A stretch of DNA of 7,741 bases from Pseudomonadota bacterium (GTDB taxonomy: Bacteria > Pseudomonadota > Alphaproteobacteria > Sphingomonadales > SMXR01): positions 7,832 through 15,572 of the forward strand of contig JACZYI010000020.1 in the NCBI GenBank assembly GCA_022571175.1, given 5' to 3'. The stretch's first letter is position 1, and each line of letters opens with the position of its first letter. Shown here piece after piece: positions 1 through 5,566 of the stretch. The notes below the pieces were generated by a model. The model did no database searches. It was given only the letters and a program-made list of their open reading frames with translations, and was not told where the DNA came from. The position numbers and the translations under genes were made by a program.

Positions 1-1827
1 ACAACATTGATGATCGGGCCATTTAACAAATGCCTGGGTACAAAAAACAATTTCTCCGCCACGTCAGTCGATCAATTGCCTCACCAATTTGTTCAATATT
101 TCATGTATGGCCACACCCTTATGTTCACAATTCCGGACATCGACCGCACAGATTATATGTTGATGCTGGGCGCAAACCCCGCTGCCTCCAATGGCAGTCT
201 GTGGTCTTGCGGGGATGTTACAAGGCGAATGAAGGAGCTTATAAGTCGGGGAGGGAAAATGATTTTAATCGACCCGCGCCGAACCGAAACCGCGCGCTAT
301 GCGACCAAACATCATTTCATTACGCCCGGTACTGACGCTGTTTTTCTGCTGGCCATATTACGGACGCTTTTTGAAAAAGGGCTGGTCAATCCCAGTCACT
401 TGAAATCATGGCTAAAGGGATGGGAAGATATTGAACCCCTGTCCCGTGCTTTTACGCTTGATCAGGCGGCGCTTATCACGGTCATACCGGCGACCGAAAT
501 AGAACGGATAGCTGTGGATTTTGGCTCGGCCAATGCGGCCATTTGTTATGGCCGGATGGGTGTATCCACACAGGAATTCGGGGCTCTTTGCCAATGGCTT
601 ATTCAGGTCATCAATATCGCCACCGGCAATCTTGACCGAGCAGGAGGCATGATGTTTTCCAGGCCCGCGATCGACTTGCTTCGATCTGAGGCGCGGGGCA
701 GCTTCGATACCTATCGCAGCCGGGTTAGAGGTCTTGCCGAATTTGGCCGTGAACTTCCATCCTCCGTTCTCGCGGAAGAGATGTTGACCGAAGGTGAGGG
801 CCAGATAAAGGCTTTTATAACCACCGCTGGCAATCCCGTGCTGTCCACGCCTAATGGCAAGAAGCTGGAACAGGCACTGCCTGAGCTTGAATTTATGGTG
901 TCGATTGATTTTTACATTAATGAAACCACCTGCCACGCCGATATTATTCTTCCCCCCACCGGGCCTCTCGAACACGGACATTATGATCTGGTGTTCAATC
1001 TATTCGCTGTCCGGGATGTGGCAAAATTCTCACCACCAATGTTCAAGCCAGCGCCAGGCGCCCTCAACGACCGGAAAATATATCAGGGCTTAATCTCCCG
1101 AATTAATCGCCTTCGTGGGAAAAAGACCTCACTAAAAGAACGTATGTGGGCGGGACTTCAAAAGCTTTTCCCCTATTTGGCATCAAACCAGTTCATTCTC
1201 GACCTTGGTTTGCGGCTCGGTCCTTATGGCAAGGGTTTTCTACCCTTTGCGAAAGGGTTGACGCTCAAGCGATTGAAAAGCAAACCCCATGGCATTGATC
1301 TTGGTCCGCTCAAATCCGCTTTGCCGGACCGATTATTCACCAAGGATAAAAAGATCGATGTGGCCCCGAAAATTCTGACCGAGGATTTGGTACGACTGAA
1401 AGCACGTTATGCCAACATGGAACAGAGCGCCCAGGATAAAGGTCATTTATTGCTGATCGGTCGTCGCGATGTGCGAACAAACAATTCCTGGATGCACAAC
1501 AGTCTGCGGCTTGTGAAGGGGAAAAACCGCTGTACCCTCTTGATCCATCCAGACGATGCAGCGCGGCATACCATCGCTGATGGTCAGCTCGTAACTGTGA
1601 CGTCAAGAACCGGCGCAGTGACAGCCAATGCTGAAATTACCGATGCAATTTACCGCGGTGTGGTCAGCCTGCCGCACGGGTGGGGACATGACAGGTCTGG
1701 CATATCCATGGATGTGGCTAGTGCCCATGCTGGCGTAAGCGTCAACGACATCACCGACGATTTGCTCATTGATCAAGTCTGCGGAAACGCGTCTGTTAAT
1801 GGCGTGCCGGTAGCTCTCAATATCTGA
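1..1827 (+). CDS. Molybdopterin oxidoreductase, BisC/formate dehydrogenase-like (5' end outside window)
   Basis: This is the C-terminal ~608 residues of a Mo/W-bis-MGD enzyme; the reading frame is open from base 1, so the start lies upstream. Visible family blocks are FSATSVDQ and DIDRTDY near the start, LGANP..SNGS around codons 57-66, a nucleotide-binding-type strand ending in IDPRRTETA (~89-98), PGTDA (~109-113), a TGNLDRAGG block (~codons 208-216) and GNPVLSTPNG followed by ETTCHADIILPPTGPLEH (~280-325). The C-terminal ~125 residues (from about GHLLLIGRRD to LPHGWGHD) form the molydopterin dinucleotide-binding beta-barrel. The N-terminal [4Fe-4S] domain and the Mo ligand region are not in the window, so cofactor ligation cannot be checked. 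The family performs oxidoreduction of small substrates, but the substrate here is unknown. The closest family type by eye is the uncharacterised 'molybdopterin oxidoreductase family protein' of alphaproteobacteria and actinobacteria. A DUF1330-like gene follows after 26 bases and may be cotranscribed. Confidence 0.93.
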   Translation, partial: TTLMIGPFNKCLGTKNNFSATSVDQLPHQFVQYFMYGHTLMFTIPDIDRTDYMLMLGANPAASNGSLWSCGDVTRRMKELISRGGKMILIDPRRTETARYATKHHFITPGTDAVFLLAILRTLFEKGLVNPSHLKSWLKGWEDIEPLSRAFTLDQAALITVIPATEIERIAVDFGSANAAICYGRMGVSTQEFGALCQWLIQVINIATGNLDRAGGMMFSRPAIDLLRSEARGSFDTYRSRVRGLAEFGRELPSSVLAEEMLTEGEGQIKAFITTAGNPVLSTPNGKKLEQALPELEFMVSIDFYINETTCHADIILPPTGPLEHGHYDLVFNLFAVRDVAKFSPPMFKPAPGALNDRKIYQGLISRINRLRGKKTSLKERMWAGLQKLFPYLASNQFILDLGLRLGPYGKGFLPFAKGLTLKRLKSKPHGIDLGPLKSALPDRLFTKDKKIDVAPKILTEDLVRLKARYANMEQSAQDKGHLLLIGRRDVRTNNSWMHNSLRLVKGKNRCTLLIHPDDAARHTIADGQLVTVTSRTGAVTANAEITDAIYRGVVSLPHGWGHDRSGISMDVASAHAGVSVNDITDDLLIDQVCGNASVNGVPVALNI

Positions 1828-1853
1828 GCAAACCAAATACTGGAAAATGCATT

Positions 1854-2261
1854 ATGAAAACTGTCCGGCCCTCAAATGAACAGCTTGGTGCTTTTATGAC
1901 CGGCGACCATGATGACAAGCCCATGGCAATGCTTAACATGTTGAAATTTCGCGAAAGAGCGAACTATACTAGTGAGCATTTGCACAACCACCCCGAGGCC
2001 GCAAACTTGACGGGTCAAGAGGCCTACGAAATTTATTCAAGACAAACCATGCCATTCATGTTCGCCGTTGGAGGACAGCTTTTATGGATGGGCGATGTGG
2101 TATCCTCGCTCATTGGTCCTGGCGATGAAAGCTGGGATCGGGTTTTTCTGATTTATTATCCCTCGCGAAACGCGCTGAAGAAAATGCTCGCCCTGCCCGC
2201 TTATCAGGCCACAGGTGGGGCCTGTCACGTTAACTTGGATCTAGGCGTGCCAACAAAATGA
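1854..2261 (+). CDS. DUF1330-like small protein with IS-derived C-terminus
   Basis: This is a 135-residue protein. MLNMLKFRERANY (~26-38), EAYEIYSRQTMPFMFAVGG (~56-74) and DRVFLIYYPSRNALKKMLALPAYQ (~95-118) match the DUF1330/dimeric alpha-beta barrel pattern: a strand with NLLKF-like residues, a YxxY helix, then a strand followed by a helix ending in 'YQA'. No catalytic function is established for these proteins. ATG 1854 is the chosen start; its ribosome site is weak (TGGA about ten bases upstream). The reading frame runs into the left end of the IS6-family element at about 2218. Residues 122-135 (about GACHVNLDLGVPTK) are therefore translated from the IS terminal repeat and sub-terminal sequence. 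Family members usually finish with a different short tail after YQA that resembles HRxAGL. I infer that the native 3' end was removed by the insertion. The core fold is largely retained, so the product could still be stable. It lies 26 bases after the molybdoenzyme gene and is probably in the same transcript. Confidence 0.8.
   Translation: MKTVRPSNEQLGAFMTGDHDDKPMAMLNMLKFRERANYTSEHLHNHPEAANLTGQEAYEIYSRQTMPFMFAVGGQLLWMGDVVSSLIGPGDESWDRVFLIYYPSRNALKKMLALPAYQATGGACHVNLDLGVPTK
2218..2236 (+). repeat. IS left terminal inverted repeat
   Basis: Bases 2222-2236 match the reverse complement of 2999-3013 without mismatch over 15 bases. The outermost four bases differ from the right end (GGGC versus GGCT). 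This repeat lies inside the reading frame of the DUF1330-like gene. Confidence 0.85.
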
Positions 2262-2264
2262 GCT

Positions 2265-2299
2265 GCAGATCGTCTCAAGCAGCGGCGGTCACGATCTGC
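2265..2299 (-). repeat. Hairpin at the end of the transposase gene
   Basis: GCAGATCGT at 2265-2273 is perfectly complementary to ACGATCTGC at 2291-2299, with a 17-base loop containing the transposase stop codon. On the minus strand the hairpin is followed by a weak T-containing stretch (AGCTCATTTTG). It could be a modest terminator or an insulating stem for the transposase mRNA; function is inferred only. Confidence 0.5.
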
Positions 2300-2970
2300 C
2301 ATTCAGCCATCGCGTTATTTCTGAGAGTTCGAAGTGTCGATCTGGAGATGAGATGTCGTTGTGTGTTGAATAGATTGTAAATGGGGCCGTATGTTGAGAG
2401 GAATTTTTGTGCTGAAGCTTGTGATTTGAAGCGTTGCATCTTTCGTTCCCGGCGCCGAATGGGGACGTGAGAACTCTCAGCTCGATTATTCAAGCGATGG
2501 CCGGTCTCATGTATGCCACCCAGGCCCATATCTTGGAATGCAGCGCCGTAAGACTTCAATTTATCTGTCACGATCCTGGTCGGACGGATGCCTTGTTTCT
2601 TCAGCAATTTGCGCATCAGCCTTGATGCAGCCCTCTTGTTTCGCCGCTTCTGAACCAATACGTCAAGAACTTCGCCTTCGCCATCAACCGCTCGCCACAG
2701 GTACATCTGCTGGCCGCCGATGTTCACAAAGACTTCATCCAGATGCCAGATATCAAACGCTGGACCGCGACGCGCGCAGATACTGCGACCATATTGTCTG
2801 CCAAATTTCTGCGCCCAGCGCCGTACCGTCTCGTAACTGACATCAATCCCACGTTCAGCTAGCAACTCCTCAACATCCCGGTAACTCATGGTGAAACGAA
2901 AATAGAGCCAGACAGCCCGTTTGATAATGTCTGGGTGAAACCGGTGACGGCGATACGAAATATTTTCCAT
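2275..2970 (-). CDS. IS6-family DDE transposase
   Basis: This is a 231-residue transposase that catalyses replicative movement of the surrounding element. The N-terminal helix-turn-helix part (SYRDVEELLAERGIDVSYETVRRW, about residues 29-52 from the ATG) is typical of IS6. The catalytic triad is visible as D in WHLDEV, D in VTDKLKSYG and E in NNRAESSH, followed by the RRRERKMQRFKS block characteristic of alphaproteobacterial members. The length is full for the family and there is no frameshift, so it should be active. ATG at 2970 (MENISYRRHRF) is preferred; an in-frame TTG at 2979 would add three residues. Neither has a good ribosome site. The stop codon sits in the loop of a 9-base inverted repeat that may terminate its transcript. 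Confidence 0.93.
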   Translation of the reverse strand: MENISYRRHRFHPDIIKRAVWLYFRFTMSYRDVEELLAERGIDVSYETVRRWAQKFGRQYGRSICARRGPAFDIWHLDEVFVNIGGQQMYLWRAVDGEGEVLDVLVQKRRNKRAASRLMRKLLKKQGIRPTRIVTDKLKSYGAAFQDMGLGGIHETGHRLNNRAESSHVPIRRRERKMQRFKSQASAQKFLSTYGPIYNLFNTQRHLISRSTLRTLRNNAMAEWQIVTAAA

Positions 2971-2998
2971 CAGAAGCAATTAGCACAAAGGCCGACGA

Positions 2999-3017
2999 AA
3001 GTTAACGTGACAGAGCC
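2999..3017 (-). repeat. IS right terminal inverted repeat
   Basis: Read on the minus strand this end is GGCTCTGTCACGTTAACTT, resembling the GGCTCTGT- type tips known in several IS6 elements. It is the end proximal to the transposase start, which lies about 29 to 38 bases inside it. Confidence 0.85.
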
Positions 3018-3157
3018 CATGGTTTGCATATCCAATAATATAAATTTGGAAAAGTAAGCATAAAAACAATATATATTTCAACGTGTTAAATTAATATATC
3101 CGAAGGCTAAAAAAAGAACTTGTTAAAAAAATGAACTTAGCATAGCCTCCGCCCACC
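3018..3157. other. AT-rich region upstream of the trp leader
   Basis: These 140 bases after the IS right end contain no credible coding frame. They are rich in A/T runs (about 3030-3135), which would suit an upstream promoter element for the trp leader transcript. I see no continuation of the DUF1330-like gene here, so the sequence to the right of the IS does not look like the other half of the interrupted gene. Confidence 0.5.
3120..3148 (+). promoter_or_regulatory. Candidate promoter of the trp leader
   Basis: TTGTTA at 3120-3125 resembles a -35 box. A poor -10-like sequence (ATAGCC or TAGCCT) lies 16-17 bases downstream. It would start transcription close to the leader ATG at 3158, as is known for leaderless trpL in Sinorhizobium. 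The -10 match is weak, so placement is tentative. Confidence 0.25.
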
Positions 3158-3226
3158 ATGAAAAATACGACTTGGAATCTTTACGGCATTTATTATTGGA
3201 CCACCTGCATAGGGAGGCCCTGCTAG
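3158..3226 (+). CDS. trpL: trp operon leader peptide
   Basis: This 22-codon ORF starts at ATG 3158 (MKNTTWNLYGIYYWTT...) and ends at TAG 3224. It has two Trp codons (3173-3175 and 3197-3199) and three Tyr codons (3182-3184, 3191-3196), an extreme density of aromatic codons for so short a frame. Its position just before overlapping RNA hairpins and upstream of trpE identifies it as the attenuation sensor: ribosome stalling at these codons when charged tRNA is scarce changes the folding of the leader RNA. No Shine-Dalgarno sequence precedes the ATG; the sequence there is pyrimidine-rich with CCTCC. The leader may therefore be translated from a leaderless mRNA, as known for Sinorhizobium meliloti trpL. 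The peptide itself may have no other role. It is too short for most gene callers. Confidence 0.85.
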   Translation: MKNTTWNLYGIYYWTTCIGRPC

Positions 3227-3265
3227 CTGCTGCTTAAGTGAAATTCTGAGTCAGGCACGTTACAC

Positions 3266-3293
3266 AGACCTCCCTTTCGGGAGGTTTTTTTTT
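3266..3293 (+). terminator. Rho-independent attenuator terminator
   Basis: A perfect 7-bp stem ACCTCCC/GGGAGGT (3268-3274 with 3279-3285) has a TTTC loop and runs into nine T residues (3285-3293). It lies between the leader peptide and trpE on the same strand, so it is a conditional terminator rather than the end of an upstream gene. Confidence 0.92.
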
Positions 3294-3325
3294 CGATTTT
3301 GCTTGGGCCCAAATGGAAAACCAAA

Positions 3326-3457
3326 ATGATAAATATGATGACAAATACCATGAATGAACAAATAAGCCTTCCAAAGGCCAATCCTGAAGTTGCTGAAAGC
3401 GATAGCCCTCAAGCTAGGTGCTTTCCCCTGTTTGCTGATTTGACGATCGATTCTTAA
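3326..3457 (+). CDS. Possible small ORF between attenuator and trpE
   Basis: This is a 43-codon frame starting at ATG 3326, with further in-frame ATGs at 3335, 3338 and 3350, and ending at TAA 3455, 13 bases before trpE. The product (MINMMTNTMNEQ..., later FPLFADLTIDS) matches no family I know. A weak GGA precedes the first ATG by about 8 bases. It is in a different frame from trpE. It could be a second upstream ORF influencing trpE translation, or chance. No membrane segment or motif is evident. Confidence 0.2.
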   Translation: MINMMTNTMNEQISLPKANPEVAESDSPQARCFPLFADLTIDS

Positions 3458-3470
3458 GGGCAACTGGAAC

Positions 3471-4967
3471 ATGTTTGAAAAACTTACCTTTGATGAGTTT
3501 GTGGGCCTGGCGGAAACTGCGACCAGGGTTTCGGTTTTCCGGGAAATTCCAGGCGACTGTATCACCCCAATTAGCGCATTCATCGCATTGGGTGGGGAAA
3601 CTCGTGGTGCTGTACTGTTGGAATCGAGCATGACTGGTCGCTTGGGGCGCTATTCCTTCTTGCATATGAATCCTTATTTTGAGCTGAAATCAGTGCACGG
3701 CCAAACCAGCATCGTTGAAGATGGTCTAATAAGGGCGTGCAATGGTGATCCCTTTGAGACGTTAAAGAGCCTACAGAGGAGCGACAAAGTAGCTTTCTCA
3801 CATGACTTGTCGCGTTACAATGGAGGCCTCACAGGCTTTGTCGGTTATGATAGCGTTCGCTTTTTTGAAGACATACCCGACAGACACGGCCCAGATGGCG
3901 ATATTCCAGAGATCATGTTCCGGCGCTTTCGCGATTGCATTGTATTTGATCATCAAACTAGAAAAGTAATAGTCACTTCAGTGGCCGTCGTTGGAGATGA
4001 TGTCACGGCCGCCTTTGAGACCTCCATGGCTCGGCTCGAATATATTAGCGGTCTGATTCTAGCCGAGAGTCACGACGCTGTTGCCGATAACAAGATTTTA
4101 TCTAATGTCAAAGCTGTAGATGAAGACGGTGGCCTTAAGGGTGTGCAGGAAGATGAATTAAGCGATGCTCAGTTTGAGGACTTGGTCAATCAGGCCAAGG
4201 ATTTTATCCATCGTGGGGATGTGTTTCAGGTGGTTTTATCAAGAAGTTTCAGGATGAAATGCAGCGCATCCCCTTTTGAAATATACAGGGCGCTGAGGTT
4301 GGTAAGCCCCGCGCCTTACATGTTCTACATTGATGCTGGGGACTTTGTGATCGCAGGTGCCTCGCCGGAAAAACAAATATCGCTTGATGGTAACAAGATA
4401 GAGATTTGCCCGCTCGCTGGCACAAGGCTGCGTGGCTCAAGGCCAGATAGCGAGGTTGAGGCTGATCTTTTAGGTGATCCCAAGGAACGTGCCGAACATA
4501 TGATGCTGGTAGATCTGGCCCGAAATGATCTGGGGATTGTTTCTGAAGCAGGCAGCGTGCGGGTAGAAGAACTGATGCAAGTACATAAATTCTCGCACGT
4601 TTTACATCTTTCGTCTTCGGTTACAGGAACGTTGGTGAATGGCAAAGACGCTTTTGATATTTTACGTTCATCCTTTCCCGCAGGAACACTCAGTGGTGCC
4701 CCAAAAATAAGGGCGATGGAAATCATTGATCAATTGGAACCCTCAAGGCGTGGTCTTTATGGCGGCGCGGTCTGTTCGATTGATTCAGATGGCAATCTCA
4801 ACAGCTGCATTGCAATTCGGATGGCTGTAATGCGCGATGGTATCGCAACGGTTCGGGCAGGAGCCGGCATCGTCGCTGATTCTGATCCCGCAGAAGAAGC
4901 TGCCGAAACCCGGCACAAAGCCAAATCCGTTATGGAAGCAATTGCCTTAGCCCAAGGAGGGATATGA
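3471..4967 (+). CDS. trpE: Anthranilate synthase component I
   Basis: This 498-residue subunit converts chorismate and ammonia (delivered by TrpG) to anthranilate and pyruvate, the first step of the tryptophan branch, in the cytoplasm. The N-terminal regulatory part has LLESS (49-53), the Trp-binding element. The chorismate-binding domain shows GASPE (296-300), PLAGTRLRG (314-322), LVDLARNDLG (346-355), HVLH (376-379), FPAGTLSGAPKIRAMEI (402-418), RGLYGGAV (427-434) and AGAGIVADSDP (463-473). Ala at the P-x-A-G-T position favours TrpE; PabB usually has Lys there. Two deviations are notable: the feedback motif NPSPYM reads SPAPYM (279-284), and PIAGTRPRG reads PLAGTRLRG. ATG 3471 is the only common start after the in-frame stop at 3441; its ribosome site is weak. 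The stop overlaps the trpG start. Expression is expected to be under the upstream attenuator. Confidence 0.97.
   Translation: MFEKLTFDEFVGLAETATRVSVFREIPGDCITPISAFIALGGETRGAVLLESSMTGRLGRYSFLHMNPYFELKSVHGQTSIVEDGLIRACNGDPFETLKSLQRSDKVAFSHDLSRYNGGLTGFVGYDSVRFFEDIPDRHGPDGDIPEIMFRRFRDCIVFDHQTRKVIVTSVAVVGDDVTAAFETSMARLEYISGLILAESHDAVADNKILSNVKAVDEDGGLKGVQEDELSDAQFEDLVNQAKDFIHRGDVFQVVLSRSFRMKCSASPFEIYRALRLVSPAPYMFYIDAGDFVIAGASPEKQISLDGNKIEICPLAGTRLRGSRPDSEVEADLLGDPKERAEHMMLVDLARNDLGIVSEAGSVRVEELMQVHKFSHVLHLSSSVTGTLVNGKDAFDILRSSFPAGTLSGAPKIRAMEIIDQLEPSRRGLYGGAVCSIDSDGNLNSCIAIRMAVMRDGIATVRAGAGIVADSDPAEEAAETRHKAKSVMEAIALAQGGI
4954..4960 (+). promoter_or_regulatory. Ribosome binding site of trpG
   Basis: AAGGAGG lies within the end of trpE. 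It is 3 bases from ATG 4964 but 6 bases from ATG 4967. The better spacing selects the second ATG, which also gives the family-typical N-terminus MILLIDNYDSFTYN. Confidence 0.75.
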
Positions 4968-5566
4968 TGATCCTATTAATCGATAATTACGACAGCTTTA
5001 CCTATAACATCGTCCAAAGCATTAGTGCGCTGGGAGCGATTGTCGAGATTCACCGGAATGATAAAATTCACCTGGATGAAATCGAAGCCATAGCACCTGA
5101 GGGTATCATCCTATCGCCGGGACCGGGGCAACCATCGGACGCGGGCATTTGTATTCCACTGATAAAAAGATTTTCTGGATGCATTCCTATTTTGGGTATT
5201 TGTCTTGGCCATCAGGCTATCGCGGAAGCGTTTGGAGGAAGGGTCGTCCAATCGGATGACATTGTTCACGGCAAGGAAACGCTGGTTTTTCATAACCGTA
5301 GCGGCATCTATGCCAATATGCCCCTGCCGTTTGAGGGCGGGCGGTATCACTCGCTTATTGTTGAACGACAAGGCTTACCTGATGCCCTTGTTATTGAAGC
5401 GGAAAATGGTGAAGGCACAATAATGGGCATGCGCCACCGGACCCACGAAACGTATGGCGTGCAGTTTCACCCGGAATCAGTTCTCACCCCCTCAGGTACG
5501 TTGTTATTTCAAAATATTTTGGATCATTTTGGCCAACGGGCCAACAAGAGGGTGAATGCAGCATGA
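4967..5566 (+). CDS. trpG: Anthranilate synthase component II, glutamine amidotransferase
   Basis: This is a 199-residue class I glutamine amidotransferase that hydrolyses glutamine and passes ammonia to TrpE. MILLIDNYDSFTYN opens the protein, PGPG is at 51-54, the nucleophile Cys79 sits in GICLGHQAI, and His168/Glu170 in FHPES complete the triad. HGK (101-103) and RYHSL (126-130) are the usual supporting motifs. The length is typical for a stand-alone subunit. ATG 4967 is preferred over ATG 4964 because of the spacing to AAGGAGG. The trpE stop (TGA 4965-4967) overlaps the start by one base, implying translational coupling and balanced subunit amounts. TrpG-type proteins can also serve PabB as PabA. 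The adjacency to a clear TrpE makes anthranilate synthase the main role, but dual use cannot be excluded. Confidence 0.96.
   Translation: MILLIDNYDSFTYNIVQSISALGAIVEIHRNDKIHLDEIEAIAPEGIILSPGPGQPSDAGICIPLIKRFSGCIPILGICLGHQAIAEAFGGRVVQSDDIVHGKETLVFHNRSGIYANMPLPFEGGRYHSLIVERQGLPDALVIEAENGEGTIMGMRHRTHETYGVQFHPESVLTPSGTLLFQNILDHFGQRANKRVNAA

Larger units (their letters stand above)
2218..3017 (-). mobile_element. IS6-family insertion sequence, ~800 bp
   Basis: The element has one transposase gene framed by terminal inverted repeats. The two ends share an exact 15-base core reading inward, CTGTCACGTTAACTT, at 2222-2236 on the plus strand and 2999-3013 on the minus strand. Outside the core the right end reads GGCT and the left end GGGC or GGC, so the left tip carries substitutions or a one-base deletion. 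The total length and single DDE gene fit IS6. The 8-base flanks (2210-2217 and 3018-3025) are not identical, so no target-site duplication is seen. The left boundary is uncertain by one or two bases. The element interrupts the 3' end of the DUF1330-like gene and its right end lies 140 bases before the trp leader. Confidence 0.85.
3158..3293 (+). promoter_or_regulatory. Tryptophan attenuator (leader RNA with alternative hairpins)
   Basis: Three mutually exclusive pairings can be drawn. Protector 1:2: bases 3198-3206 (GGACCACCT, containing the end of the second Trp codon) pair with 3212-3219 with one bulge and one mismatch. Antiterminator 2:3: AGGGAGG at 3211-3217 pairs perfectly over 7 bp with CCTCCCT at 3269-3275. 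Terminator 3:4: 3268-3274 pairs with 3279-3285. A ribosome stalled at the Tyr-Tyr-Trp codons (3191-3199) would open 1:2, allow 2:3 and let transcription reach trpE. Rapid translation to the stop at 3224 covers segment 2 and allows the terminator. The terminated product would be a leader RNA of about 135 nt. Confidence 0.85.

Noticed and set aside
412..981. 189-codon minus-strand frame opposite the molybdoenzyme gene
   Set aside because: It lies wholly inside a well-conserved coding region and its product resembles no family; it is a shadow frame.
3069..3100. AT-rich near-palindrome (atatat...atatat around aacgtgtt) as an operator
   Set aside because: The arms match only partially and AT-rich sequence gives such symmetry by chance.
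3131..3145. ATG 3131 as an alternative leader-peptide start
   Set aside because: It is in frame but stops after four codons at TAG 3143, before the Trp codons.
3260..3631. 123-codon minus-strand frame across the attenuator and the trpE start
   Set aside because: It covers the terminator and the trpE start on the other strand, is low-complexity in places and has no recognisable motif.
4325..4726. 133-codon minus-strand frame inside trpE
   Set aside because: It is antisense to the catalytic core of trpE; the plus-strand motifs explain the sequence fully.
4964..4966. ATG 4964 as the trpG start
   Set aside because: It is only 3 bases from AAGGAGG; ATG 4967 has better spacing and gives the typical N-terminus.
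3471..4967. Aminodeoxychorismate synthase (PabB) as an alternative identity
   Set aside because: Ala in the P-x-A-G-T motif, the LLESS element and the upstream Trp leader all favour TrpE.
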